Origin: an uncultured Candidatus Melainabacteria bacterium
GTDB taxonomy: Bacteria; Cyanobacteriota; Vampirovibrionia; Gastranaerophilales; Gastranaerophilaceae
Length of the DNA stretch: 13,386 nucleotides
NCBI GenBank assembly: GCA_934747325.1
Contig: CAKVGW010000045.1
Location: forward strand, 1-13,386
Direction of reading: 5' to 3'
Both the position numbers and the translations under genes were made by a program. A model generated the notes under the pieces. The model had not been told where the DNA came from, did no database searches, and was given only the letters and a program-made list of their open reading frames with translations. The stretch's first letter is position 1. Each line of letters starts with the position of its first letter. This document shows positions 6,651 through 13,386 of the stretch, piece by piece.

Positions 6651-7970
6651 TTAAATAAGTTTATGTCTTTTTTCTTTTGTTTCTTTATGCTCTTTAATCA
6701 TTTTTTCTAACTCGTCAGGCATAACCGTATTTTCTGCAACCAAGTCTTTTTGCAAACCTTGTTTCAAAATTTCAGGTTCTTTTTCTCGAAGCTCTTTATT
6801 ACCTGCGGTTATATCACGTTTATGATAAGTAAACGCCAATTTTACGGCATTTTCTGATGGCGAGCTCAATTCATTTTGTTTACGCTGTACATCATAACTC
6901 AACCAATCTTTCGGAAGTTTATCAATAGTCGTAAATCGTCCTTTGTCTTCTAAACGTTTATCGACTTGGCTTTCCAAGACTTTTTGAACGTAAGCTTTTT
7001 GGCTTGTAAATCTGCAAGGAATAACAATTTCTGAACCAATAACTTCTTCAGGGTCGCGTTTTTCGTATTTTTTAAACAAATCCGCCGCAACTTGAAGGTG
7101 ACCTAATTCCAAATCAAGGAAAAGTTCCCAAGTCTTTTTGATTCTCTCGTCAGGTTCGTCTTCCATACAAGTATAATAGTTACAAACTTCCGTAAATTCG
7201 TGTATAAGAAGTTTTTCCCACAAGGTTTCTGTCGGGTCAATTAAAGATTCATACATTGTTACGTGTTCTTCTTCCACGTCTTTTATTTCTGCATAAGTTT
7301 CTCTTAAAATAGGATTTCCATACATAAACCCATGTTCTGCATAATAATTGTGTGTTTGTTGTTCACCTGATAAAAGTGTTAAAATATTAACTTTTGTCTG
7401 CGGATGCGCTGTATTTTTATCGTAAGGTTTTCTTATTCTTAAACCATTATTGTTATGATGATGTTGTGTCGGGCGTCCGACTACAACATCTGTTTTGTCC
7501 TGCACAATTGAATTTGGTTTAATTCCTTCAGTCATATATGCAAATTGGCTATAACGATATAAGTGATCAAAGTCTTCCAACAAACCGAAATCGAAAGTTT
7601 CTCGAACATATTCGTCAGGCTCGTTTTGAGCCATCCAAGCCGTTAAATCGACTGCAACCTGTTCATACCCTAAAGTAGTTTCTAAAACAGATTGATCGGC
7701 AGGTCCCATCCAATTAGCGGTAGCTTGTTGTGAGTCTTCAATTCTGCTAATTAATGCTATTAATTGTTTTTCGTTATTGTTTGGCATAAATCTATTGAAT
7801 TGGTGTTTAAAACCCCAAGCTTCAACTTCAATACCGTTCATCAAAATTTGTCTTGTTCTTGTATAACAATCAACCTCAGTTTTATTATAAGGTTTCCCAA
7901 CAATTTGGTGCCAATTTCTAATTTGTTTTTCAATAGGAATACCTTTTTCTTTTAGTGGATTAAAACTCAT
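6651..7970 (-). CDS. Ferritin-like (rubrerythrin-type) diiron protein
   Basis: A 439-aa soluble protein with ferritin-like metal-binding signatures. Three half-sites share exact 30-residue spacing: Glu103 with Asp133-x2-His136, Glu203 with Glu233-x2-His236, and Glu258 with Glu288-x2-His291. A normal four-helix diiron bundle needs only two. A His/Asn-rich loop (TQHHHNNN, 168-175) lies between the first and second. The N-terminal 90 residues and the Lys/Glu-rich C-terminal 140 residues match nothing I recognise. No rubredoxin CxxC centre is present. Likely roles are iron handling or peroxide/oxygen detoxification in an anaerobe, by inference from the fold. The ATG at 7970 is preceded by GAAAGGAAG; a TTG six codons upstream is less likely. 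The gene is monocistronic and shares a terminator with ppdK. Confidence 0.75.
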   Translation of the reverse strand: MSFNPLKEKGIPIEKQIRNWHQIVGKPYNKTEVDCYTRTRQILMNGIEVEAWGFKHQFNRFMPNNNEKQLIALISRIEDSQQATANWMGPADQSVLETTLGYEQVAVDLTAWMAQNEPDEYVRETFDFGLLEDFDHLYRYSQFAYMTEGIKPNSIVQDKTDVVVGRPTQHHHNNNGLRIRKPYDKNTAHPQTKVNILTLLSGEQQTHNYYAEHGFMYGNPILRETYAEIKDVEEEHVTMYESLIDPTETLWEKLLIHEFTEVCNYYTCMEDEPDERIKKTWELFLDLELGHLQVAADLFKKYEKRDPEEVIGSEIVIPCRFTSQKAYVQKVLESQVDKRLEDKGRFTTIDKLPKDWLSYDVQRKQNELSSPSENAVKLAFTYHKRDITAGNKELREKEPEILKQGLQKDLVAENTVMPDELEKMIKEHKETKEKRHKLI

Positions 7971-8028
7971 TTTTCTTCCTTTCTGCAAATTTGTTGCAAA
8001 AAAATAATAATGCAGTCAATAAGAAATT

Positions 8029-8049
8029 TTTATCGCCCGACTCGATAAA
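8029..8049. promoter_or_regulatory. Dyad upstream of the ferritin-like gene, possible operator
   Basis: TTTATCG (8029-8035) and CGATAAA (8043-8049) form a perfect 7-bp dyad around a 7-nt centre, about 60 bp before the ferritin-like start. It does not match the Fur or PerR consensus as I know them. It could be a regulator site or a leader hairpin. Confidence 0.3.
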
Positions 8050-8146
8050 TAAAATATTGTAGTTGTAGGCTTGTTTTTCAGCCCAACAATAACTCTGCAA
8101 AATTACCCACTCAAACAATACTCAAATTTTATAAAACAAGTTTGAA

Positions 8147-8172
8147 TATAATCGGATGATTTGTTCGGAGGA
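8147..8172 (+). promoter_or_regulatory. -10 box and ribosome site of the exported-protein gene
   Basis: A perfect TATAAT (8147-8152) is followed by GGAGGA (8167-8172), which lies six bases before the ATG at 8179. The predicted leader is only about 20 nt. No good -35 hexamer is seen. The ribosome site decides the ATG over the in-frame TTG at 8161. Confidence 0.55.
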
Positions 8173-8178
8173 TTTATC

Positions 8179-8790
8179 ATGTATCGTTTTATCTTATCTT
8201 TACTTCTATTAACTTTTATCAGCCCGATTTCAAGTTTTGCAACGACCAGAACAGTTGTTACTCAAAGCCCTTATTACTATAACCCTAATTTCAATCATAT
8301 TCAGACAAGAAGGCCTTACGGATATAATCGTCCGCATGCACCAAGACAATATTATAATCCTTGTCACAACTGTTCAAATTTTTCAGATATAAATGCTTTA
8401 GAAAAATACACAATGAATAGAAATTTTACACGAGAAAGCGACATCCAACGTTTAGAACGATTGGAAATGCAGGCATTCGGGGCATTACAAAATGGTGATA
8501 TTAACACAAGATATGAAAATGTAAGAAGTGCAATTCTTTCACGCCCAAAACAAAATTATAGAACAAGCCTTTTGAGAAACATCGGGGATTATTTTGCAGG
8601 GCAGACAACAGGATACACACCTTCTATCGGTTCTTCTAATCCTTTTATCAATTCATTCTCTCAAGGAAGTTATCCGACAAACTACGGCAACACATCATTT
8701 ACAGAATTTAGCGGCCCGTTCGGAACAAGAGGATATAACCTGAATAATTACAGTACAGGTTCAAACGCAGGAATTAGAATTTTGGATTAA
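8179..8790 (+). CDS. Secreted Tyr/Asn-rich protein of unknown function
   Basis: A 203-aa exported protein. Residues 1-21 form a standard signal peptide (MYRF, a run of Leu/Ile/Phe, then ISSFA) with probable cleavage before Thr22. The mature N-terminus is rich in Tyr, Pro, Asn and Arg and carries one CxxC (Cys62, Cys65). Residues 70-125 are helical and contain RLERLEMQAFG followed by an NGDINTRYENV stretch. This resembles the short 'R..RLE...FG......R...' repeats that I recall from exported proteins of cyanobacteria and Vampirovibrionia; the link is tentative. The last 70 residues are Gly/Ser/Asn/Phe-rich and probably disordered. It may be a cell-surface or envelope component. Its stop codon overlaps the end of the convergent small ORF. 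Confidence 0.75.
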   Translation: MYRFILSLLLLTFISPISSFATTRTVVTQSPYYYNPNFNHIQTRRPYGYNRPHAPRQYYNPCHNCSNFSDINALEKYTMNRNFTRESDIQRLERLEMQAFGALQNGDINTRYENVRSAILSRPKQNYRTSLLRNIGDYFAGQTTGYTPSIGSSNPFINSFSQGSYPTNYGNTSFTEFSGPFGTRGYNLNNYSTGSNAGIRILD

Positions 8791-8933
8791 CGCAAACCTT
8801 TTTCAGGGTGTGCAGAATTTGATTTAACGATTTCATAGTATTCGTTTTTATCAATATTCACACCCATATTTTTGGTATCAATCGTAAATTTCTTTTTCTT
8901 TTTGGGTTTATATGGATTAACGAACAATTTCAT
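8787..8933 (-). CDS. Small basic ORF (48 aa) overlapping panD
   Basis: This minus-strand frame starts with ATG at 8933, inside the last codons of panD in another frame (17-nt overlap), and ends with TAA at 8787-8789, touching the stop of the convergent exported-protein gene. The product begins [19 protein letters not shown] and ends SAHPEKGLR, so it is strongly basic at the N-terminus. A GGGGAAGG element lies just before the ATG, close but usable, and the overlap would allow translational coupling to panD. I know no homologue. The base composition resembles coding DNA, but the short length leaves real doubt. Confidence 0.5.
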   Translation of the reverse strand: MKLFVNPYKPKKKKKFTIDTKNMGVNIDKNEYYEIVKSNSAHPEKGLR

Positions 8934-9267
8934 TTCCTTCCCCAACTTGAACAATAGTTGGTTTATGAGTTTTAATTTCTTCAGGAGTTAAATCTGCATA
9001 AGTTACGATAATAATTTTATCACCCGGTTGAGCTTTTCTTGCAGCGGCACCGTTTAAACAAAAACATTTTGAACCGCGTTTACCTTTTATTACATAAGTT
9101 TGAAATCTTTCACCATTATTGATGTTTAAAATTTCAACTTTCTCCCATTCCATTATGCCTGAAAGTTCCAAAAATTCTTCGTCTATAGTAATTGAGCCAA
9201 CATAATTTAAATTTGCGTCTGTAACAGTTGCTCTATGTATTTTAGAATTCAAAAATTGTCTTAACAT
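8917..9267 (-). CDS. panD: Aspartate 1-decarboxylase (pyruvoyl-dependent)
   Basis: A 116-aa cytoplasmic enzyme that converts L-aspartate to beta-alanine and CO2 for pantothenate and coenzyme A synthesis. The self-cleavage site Tyr22-Val23-Gly24-Ser25 is in the standard position; cleavage makes a beta chain and an alpha chain whose Ser25 becomes the pyruvoyl cofactor. The conserved [17 protein letters not shown] segment (about 71-87) is intact and the length is normal. GAGG five bases before the ATG supports the start. It lies 53 bp after the amidase gene in the same direction, possibly co-transcribed, but no other pan gene is near. A 48-aa ORF overlaps its 3' end. Confidence 0.96.
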   Translation of the reverse strand: MLRQFLNSKIHRATVTDANLNYVGSITIDEEFLELSGIMEWEKVEILNINNGERFQTYVIKGKRGSKCFCLNGAAARKAQPGDKIIIVTYADLTPEEIKTHKPTIVQVGEGNEIVR

Positions 9268-9320
9268 ATCTACCTCGCATAGACCATATTAACACGAAAG
9301 CAATAAAAAGAAAAAATAAT

Positions 9321-10649
9321 TTATTTTTCAATAAACTCAAGTATACCTTCTGCAATACCCTGAGCAACATTAGATGCGAAATTTTCGGAATTATACAAAA
9401 CCGAATCACAAGGATTTGTCATATAAGCGGTTTCAACAAGAATTCCAACATAATTATACGGTCTAATCACCGCAAAACTGGCTGTTTTAACACCATCTTT
9501 TCTTGTTCCTGCGAATTTAGTTACAGATTTTTCTACAGTTTCTGCAAACTTTTTTGAATTAGGATTGAAATAATAAACACTTGTTCCTTTATTTTTATGA
9601 ATGTTCATTGGAATATCACCAATTGAATTCAAATGAATACTTACAAAAATATTAGCATCATTATTTTTAGCAATATCAACCCTATCATTTAACGAAACAA
9701 AACCATCGCATTCTCTTGTCATTACGACATTTATGCCAAGTTGTTTTAATTTTTCCGCTAATTCTAAAGCAATTTTTAAATTAATATCTTTTTCTTCCTG
9801 TCCCAAACAACCAACTGCACCTTTTTCAGAACCGCCATGACCTGCATCAACCACAACTGTTACATCTTCTAGCGTATCAGGAAGCGCACTCACTTTAAAA
9901 GTATACACACCATTTTTCAAGTCTATATTGTAATAATACTTTTCCGGCTTTGGTATATTTACAGTATAGACTGAATTTTCAGAAAGTTCAGGATTATAAA
10001 CTTTAAACAAAATTTCTTTGTCTTTTTCTTCTATTGTATAAGGCAAATTTTTACTAAATGAAATAGTCTGAATAGTCGCATTCTTAAATTTTTTACTATC
10101 CATATTTATAAAACTTGCTGTGCTTGAACAATCAACACTGTCTACATCTTTTTTAGCTATCCAAGCTGTTTGACCCTTAGAAAGAAAAACTCGATAAAAC
10201 TCACCTTTTGAACCATTTATTAAAAGAGTCGTATCTTTAAAAAGATGAGCAATTCTATTTAAACCGCCATCAACAGGAGTGCTCCTCAATGGCACATTAT
10301 CACGATTTACGGCAACCGGTTGAATATCAAATTCTGTAATTGGAATTTCTATAGCTTTCGTTGGTGCATTTTTATAAAATTTATAAATTTGTGTATTATA
10401 GTTTGAACGTACAACAACTCTATTTTCTCCAACCTTTAACTTTACTGAATGCGCAAAAGCCCCGTTTGATGCGACATAAATAGGACAACCATTTATTGAA
10501 ATCGATTCAGAATTATTGGCTTTTCCTACAAAAAAAGCATAATTAGAATTAGAAATTGAAATTTTTTCTCTAGGCAAAATTAACTCATAACCAAAGCATT
10601 GAGTCACACCAAACAAAAACAACGATAAAAATAACAACCCTTTCTTCAT
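9321..10649 (-). CDS. N-acetylmuramoyl-L-alanine amidase (Amidase_3), exported
   Basis: A 442-aa exported, zinc-dependent peptidoglycan hydrolase that cuts the bond between N-acetylmuramate and the stem peptide; likely used in cell-wall remodelling or daughter-cell separation. Counting from the longer 445-residue frame: signal peptide to about residue 23, an Ig-like or AMIN-like beta region (about 25-100), an SH3-like domain (about 113-175), a beta-rich linker, and a C-terminal Amidase_3 domain (266-445). Zinc and catalytic residues are His274 in DAGHGG, Glu288/289, His342 in VSIHLNS and Glu409 in LVETAYMTNP. I chose the ATG at 10649 because MKKGLLFL is a typical signal-peptide start and a TAGAAT box ends seven bases upstream; an in-frame ATG at 10658 adds three residues. 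Neither start has a Shine-Dalgarno site. Confidence 0.93.
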   Translation of the reverse strand: MKKGLLFLSLFLFGVTQCFGYELILPREKISISNSNYAFFVGKANNSESISINGCPIYVASNGAFAHSVKLKVGENRVVVRSNYNTQIYKFYKNAPTKAIEIPITEFDIQPVAVNRDNVPLRSTPVDGGLNRIAHLFKDTTLLINGSKGEFYRVFLSKGQTAWIAKKDVDSVDCSSTASFINMDSKKFKNATIQTISFSKNLPYTIEEKDKEILFKVYNPELSENSVYTVNIPKPEKYYYNIDLKNGVYTFKVSALPDTLEDVTVVVDAGHGGSEKGAVGCLGQEEKDINLKIALELAEKLKQLGINVVMTRECDGFVSLNDRVDIAKNNDANIFVSIHLNSIGDIPMNIHKNKGTSVYYFNPNSKKFAETVEKSVTKFAGTRKDGVKTASFAVIRPYNYVGILVETAYMTNPCDSVLYNSENFASNVAQGIAEGILEFIEK

Positions 10650-10656
10650 AACTAGC

Positions 10657-10685
10657 ATTCTAATATAAAATTATGGTGGGTGCAA
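10657..10685 (-). promoter_or_regulatory. Candidate promoter of the amidase gene
   Basis: On the minus strand, TTGCAC (10680-10685), a 17-bp spacer and TAGAAT (10657-10662) lie seven bases before the ATG at 10649. The transcript would start at or near that ATG. An alternative pairing is TTGAAA (10687-10692) with TATATT (10662-10667), 19 bp apart. Confidence 0.45.
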
Positions 10686-10711
10686 TTTTCAAAATAGATA
10701 ATTTATTAATA

Positions 10712-10741
10712 TTGAAATTCATTTCTTTTTAAAATTATAAT
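10712..10741 (+). promoter_or_regulatory. Promoter of the ClC gene, probably leaderless
   Basis: TTGAAA (10712-10717), an 18-bp spacer and a perfect TATAAT (10736-10741) end six bases before the ATG at 10748. No Shine-Dalgarno can fit, so the mRNA is predicted to begin at or within a base or two of the start codon. Confidence 0.65.
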
Positions 10742-10747
10742 AAACTT

Positions 10748-12373
10748 ATGGAAAAAAGTTTTACAAAAATATTTTGGCAGGCAATAATTGTAGGTTTACT
10801 AACCGGCTTAATTGTCGTAGCTTTCAGACTAGGCATAGAAAATTTGTTTAGTTTTATTATGGCAAAATTTTACGCAACGCCTTTACTGTTTTTAGTTATA
10901 ACAACTTTAGGCGGATTATCAGCAGGACTCTTAGTCTACATATTTGCGCCCGAAACATCAGGGAGCGGAATACCTTACGTCAAAATGTCACTTTTAAGAA
11001 GCGGAAAACTAATCCGAGTTCGTACTATTTTTGTAAAATTCTTTGCCGGTGTAATCGGTATAGGAACAGGACTTTCATTGGGTAGAGAAGGACCTAGCGT
11101 TCAACTTGGTGCAGGCGCAGGTTCTTTTGTCGGAAAACTTTTTAAACTGAGCGGAAACAACCGCGATAAATTAATAGCATCAGGCGCTGGCGCTGCAATC
11201 GGTGCAACATTTAACGCCCCAATTGCAGGAACATTGTTTGTTTTAGAAGAACTTATTCACAAATTTACACCATCCATGTTATTTCCAACGCTTGTTGCAA
11301 CAGTAACTTCCGCAAGCATTGCAAGATATTTTTTAGGTGCAAATCCTGCGTTCAATATTTCAATTCCTGCAATTGGAATAAGTCCGTCTGTCGTAATTGT
11401 TTGTATAATCCTTGGTTTGATATCAGGAGTTTTGGGTGTTTTATTTTCAAAAACCATTTTCTTTATGAATGAAAAATTTGCTAAAATAACATTGCCAAAC
11501 TATTGTAAACCCGCTATTGCAGGTTTGATTACAGGACTTGCAGGCTTAATAATTCCTTACGTTTTATCATCGGGTAACGGTTCAGTTGAAAAACTTTTGC
11601 TTAACGACTTTCCAATCACCTTGGTTTGTATAATTTTTCTTGCCAAATTTATAATCACGCCGATTTGTTTCGCATCAGGTGCAGCAGGCGGAATATTTTT
11701 ACCGATGTTGATGCTCGGTTCGTTTTTAGGATACATTACAGGATATTTTGCTAACGATTTTGGAGCTGGCGTAAATCTTGCTGCAATTGCATCTCTCGGC
11801 ATGGCAGGATTTTTATCCTCAGTTGCCAGAACCCCGCTAACCGCAGTTGTTATGGTTTTTGAAATGACGGGCGGGTATGAATGTATTTTACCACTAATGC
11901 TTGTTTCTGCGATTGCAGATTTGACTGCTGAAAAAATGAACCATAAACCTATTTATGCAAAACTTGTCGTTAATCAATACAAAAATGCAGATGTAAATTT
12001 ATCCGATAAAACCACTATTCAAGATATCATGACTCAAAATGTAAGAACATTTAAAAACAACGCTAAAATCCAAGATATACTTGAAGTTATGGAACAAGAA
12101 GGACATAATGCTTATCCGATTTGTGACAAAAAAGACCGCTTATCGGGAATTATCACAAAATCCGACATAGAAGATGTTTTGGTTGATAACAAGATGAAAT
12201 CAATTACAGTAAGCAGAATTTTGGACACAAACCCTGTAACAGTTTATCCTGATGATAATTTGTACACAGCATATTATCGCTTGCACGAAAATTCAACAGA
12301 ATGGGCAATTGTTATTAATAAGGAACAAAAAGTTTTGGGAATTGTGACAAGGAAAGATATTATTAATAATTAA
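10748..12373 (+). CDS. ClC-family H+/Cl- antiporter with two CBS domains
   Basis: A 541-aa inner-membrane ClC protein. The membrane part (about 1-410) has the anion-path motifs GSGIP (72-76), GREGP (112-116) and GGIFLP (314-319). The gating glutamate Glu114 and the inner proton-path glutamate Glu168 in FVLEE are both present, and Tyr403 in HKPIYAKL matches the central chloride-coordinating tyrosine. Keeping both glutamates argues for a proton-coupled exchanger rather than a channel. Two C-terminal CBS domains (about 425-478 and 487-541) probably sense adenine nucleotides. Roles in acid resistance or pH/ion balance are known for the family. It is transcribed divergently from the amidase, with a leaderless-type promoter, and ends before repeat C. 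Confidence 0.95.
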   Translation: MEKSFTKIFWQAIIVGLLTGLIVVAFRLGIENLFSFIMAKFYATPLLFLVITTLGGLSAGLLVYIFAPETSGSGIPYVKMSLLRSGKLIRVRTIFVKFFAGVIGIGTGLSLGREGPSVQLGAGAGSFVGKLFKLSGNNRDKLIASGAGAAIGATFNAPIAGTLFVLEELIHKFTPSMLFPTLVATVTSASIARYFLGANPAFNISIPAIGISPSVVIVCIILGLISGVLGVLFSKTIFFMNEKFAKITLPNYCKPAIAGLITGLAGLIIPYVLSSGNGSVEKLLLNDFPITLVCIIFLAKFIITPICFASGAAGGIFLPMLMLGSFLGYITGYFANDFGAGVNLAAIASLGMAGFLSSVARTPLTAVVMVFEMTGGYECILPLMLVSAIADLTAEKMNHKPIYAKLVVNQYKNADVNLSDKTTIQDIMTQNVRTFKNNAKIQDILEVMEQEGHNAYPICDKKDRLSGIITKSDIEDVLVDNKMKSITVSRILDTNPVTVYPDDNLYTAYYRLHENSTEWAIVINKEQKVLGIVTRKDIINN

Positions 12374-12379
12374 TATATT

Positions 12380-12504
12380 CACCTCACCCTAACCCTCTCC
12401 TGTAAGGCGAGCAGATTTTCGGTAGGGAGTAAGCCCGTAAGGTGGCGGTCAGACGTTACTCTGCCGACACCCCGAATAATCCAAGACAGGGTTAGGGTGA
12501 GGTG
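12380..12504. repeat. Foldback (MITE-like) repeat, copy C
   Basis: A 125-bp element bounded by perfect 17-bp inverted repeats, CACCTCACCCTAACCCT (12380-12396) and its complement (12488-12504). Inside, GATTTTCGG (12413-12421) faces CCGAATAATC, and GAGTAA (12427-12432) faces TTACTC (12456-12461). It contains no coding frame of note. The words GATTTTCGG, AAGCCCGTAAG and AATCCAAGACAGGGT are shared with 3252-3398. I see no clear target-site duplication. It lies between convergent genes and could also act as a terminator or RNA-stabilising hairpin. Confidence 0.85.
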
Positions 12505-12520
12505 TCAACCACATTCAAAA

Positions 12521-12679
12521 TCATCTTTTATACTCTTGTTCCAGCTTCGATTTAATCATCTTCATTTCTTCTCTGGTCAAAAATGAAGAAAAACGCATAA
12601 ATTCGTACATCGCATCATCATACGAATACTGTCTGCGCTCAACCTTTTGCATCCACTCTCTAACTTCTCTTGTAATCAT
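12521..12679 (-). CDS. Small helical protein (52 aa) coupled to the DUF1653 gene
   Basis: The frame begins at ATG 12679, whose last bases are the TGA of the DUF1653 gene (ATGA overlap), and ends with TGA at 12521-12523. The product starts MITREVREWMQKVERRQYSY and is almost entirely charged helix with a C-terminal LTREEMKMIKSKLEQE segment that faintly recalls SHOCT-like tails. The four-base overlap is a classic translational-coupling arrangement and is the main evidence that it is real. Function is unknown; joint synthesis with the DUF1653 protein suggests a shared role. Confidence 0.7.
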   Translation of the reverse strand: MITREVREWMQKVERRQYSYDDAMYEFMRFSSFLTREEMKMIKSKLEQEYKR

Positions 12680-12885
12680 ATTAAGCAAAACCTCAAAACT
12701 CTTTGGCCATCAACCAAAACTTCTTCATTCCACATAGATTTTGGTCTAACCCAAATATCGCCCTTTTCTACATTTTGATAAACAATCATATCTTCTTCCG
12801 TTTCAGAATGTTTGCCAAGCGCAATAATTTTGTACACATTTCCTTTGTAATGTTTATAAATTTTTCCAACAGTAATTTCTTGCAT
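12676..12885 (-). CDS. DUF1653 domain protein
   Basis: A 69-aa single-domain protein. It shows the DUF1653 pattern from end to end: IYKHYKGNVYKII (9-21), HSETEEDMIVYQN (26-38), IWVRPKSMW (44-52) and VDGQRVLRF (58-66). The family forms a small beta-rich, SH3-like fold found in many bacteria and has no established biochemical role. There is no Shine-Dalgarno site; a perfect TATAAT lies 10 bases before the ATG, giving at most a 3-4 nt leader. The gene is followed by a coupled 52-aa ORF and is divergent from the gene at the right edge. Confidence 0.9.
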   Translation of the reverse strand: MQEITVGKIYKHYKGNVYKIIALGKHSETEEDMIVYQNVEKGDIWVRPKSMWNEEVLVDGQRVLRFCLI

Positions 12886-12895
12886 AACTTAAGTA

Positions 12896-12901
12896 ATTAT
12901 A
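12896..12901 (-). promoter_or_regulatory. -10 box of the DUF1653 gene
   Basis: A perfect TATAAT on the minus strand, 10 bases before the ATG at 12885. No convincing -35 hexamer is visible; the expected position overlaps the dyad at 12921-12938. Confidence 0.5.
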
Positions 12902-12920
12902 TCATCAAACAAAAATTAAT

Positions 12921-12938
12921 GGTGTAAAAAATTACACC
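12921..12938. promoter_or_regulatory. Dyad between divergent genes, possible operator
   Basis: GGTGTAA (12921-12927), four A, TTACACC (12932-12938): a perfect 7-bp dyad. It covers the place where the -35 of the DUF1653 promoter should be, as expected for a repressor or activator site. No gene is known here to encode its regulator. Confidence 0.4.
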
Positions 12939-13063
12939 CACATGTCGCTAGATTACGCCAATCAACAAGTCATATTTTAACAATAATCTTTATATTAATC
13001 AGTTTTTTGTAAAATTTTGTTAAAAATAGGCAATAAATTTTATTCACCGATTTTACAAAACAT

Positions 13064-13386
13064 ATGATTACAAATATACATTATTCTTCCATAGAAACTC
13101 CAAACCAACTCCAATCTTTTAAAAGTAGAATAACAAAATCTGCGCCAAGGCTTGCTTTTGACACTTTGGAAATTAGTTCAAAAAAGATTCCACCAAAAAC
13201 CGGACTCGTTTTAGGTGGAATTCTCGCAGGATTATTAGCTAAAGCTTCTAAACCTAAAGAAATAACTTTAAATGATGTTATTATTTCTAAAGAATCAGGA
13301 GATTTAGAATCTTATAAGAAAAATTTAGTTAAATTTTTAGAAAATAATTATTATGATGAATGTAAAACCAAGGATAAAACGGATTT
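13064..13386 (+). CDS. Partial gene: protein with IET...FK N-terminus and short hydrophobic segment
   Basis: The frame opens with ATG at 13064 and runs 107 codons to the window edge without a stop, so the product is truncated here. Residues 7-19 (YSSIETPNQLQSF) resemble the N-terminus of the 99-aa protein at 3454-3753. Residues 45-60 (KTGLVLGGILAGLLAK) form a short hydrophobic stretch that could be a membrane anchor or a buried helix; a Lys/Glu-rich helical region follows. There is no Shine-Dalgarno site before the ATG. Function unknown; probably a lineage-specific protein. Confidence 0.7.
   Translation, partial: MITNIHYSSIETPNQLQSFKSRITKSAPRLAFDTLEISSKKIPPKTGLVLGGILAGLLAKASKPKEITLNDVIISKESGDLESYKKNLVKFLENNYYDECKTKDKTD

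Noticed and set aside
7971..7988. TTG start for the ferritin-like gene
   Set aside because: These codons form the ribosome-binding region (GAAAGGAAG) of the ATG at 7970.
8161..8178. TTG start for the exported protein
   Set aside because: It contains the GGAGGA ribosome site of the ATG at 8179, which gives a clean signal peptide.
10598..10626. Lipobox in the amidase signal peptide (VTQC)
   Set aside because: Gln before Cys and Thr at -2 do not fit the lipobox; ordinary signal peptidase cleavage is more likely.

Overview
The window is an AT-rich bacterial chromosome segment. The best guess for its source is a gut Vampirovibrionia lineage (Candidatus Gastranaerophilales, 'Melainabacteria'). 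This rests on the anaerobic gene content (pyruvate phosphate dikinase, ferritin-like diiron protein), the base composition, and two small proteins with an IET...Q...FK(G/S) N-terminal pattern of a kind I associate with that group. The assignment is inference and no marker gene here proves it.

Layout from left to right: bases 1-320 hold a weak open frame running in from the left edge and a 17-bp inverted repeat. Next is a minus-strand coiled-coil protein of unknown function (321-1358). A divergent intergenic region carries a structured dispersed repeat (copy A), then a short, strongly expressed-looking gene for an unknown 95-aa protein (1806-2093) with a G-free, C-containing 3' region and an intrinsic terminator. 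An unpartnered MacB/LolD-type ABC ATPase follows on the minus strand (2357-3085), then a 330-bp repeat region (copy B plus a second foldback module), then a minus-strand 99-aa protein with a PAFKG motif (3454-3753).

The central block is ppdK (3947-6592), convergent with a ferritin-like protein (6651-7970) across a shared bidirectional terminator. A secreted Tyr/Asn-rich protein (8179-8790) then converges on a minus-strand run: N-acetylmuramoyl-L-alanine amidase, panD and a 48-aa ORF overlapping panD. Divergent from the amidase is a ClC H+/Cl- antiporter with two CBS domains (10748-12373). A third foldback repeat (copy C) separates the ClC gene from a translationally coupled minus-strand pair: a DUF1653 protein and a 52-aa protein. 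The right edge cuts a plus-strand gene encoding the second IET/FK protein.

Most genes are unrelated housekeeping or envelope functions; no large operon or defence/mobile gene cassette is visible. The most interesting signals are: (1) two copies of a 65-bp dispersed repeat whose differences include three paired, compensatory changes in three small hairpins, suggesting selection on folded RNA or single-stranded DNA; (2) a ferritin-like protein with three, not two, equally spaced E...(E/D)xxH half-sites; (3) a very well expressed-looking small orphan protein with a 167-nt G-free 3' region; (4) several genes lacking a Shine-Dalgarno sequence and having a -10 box 6-10 nt before the ATG, consistent with leaderless mRNAs; (5) two unlisted small overlapping genes.
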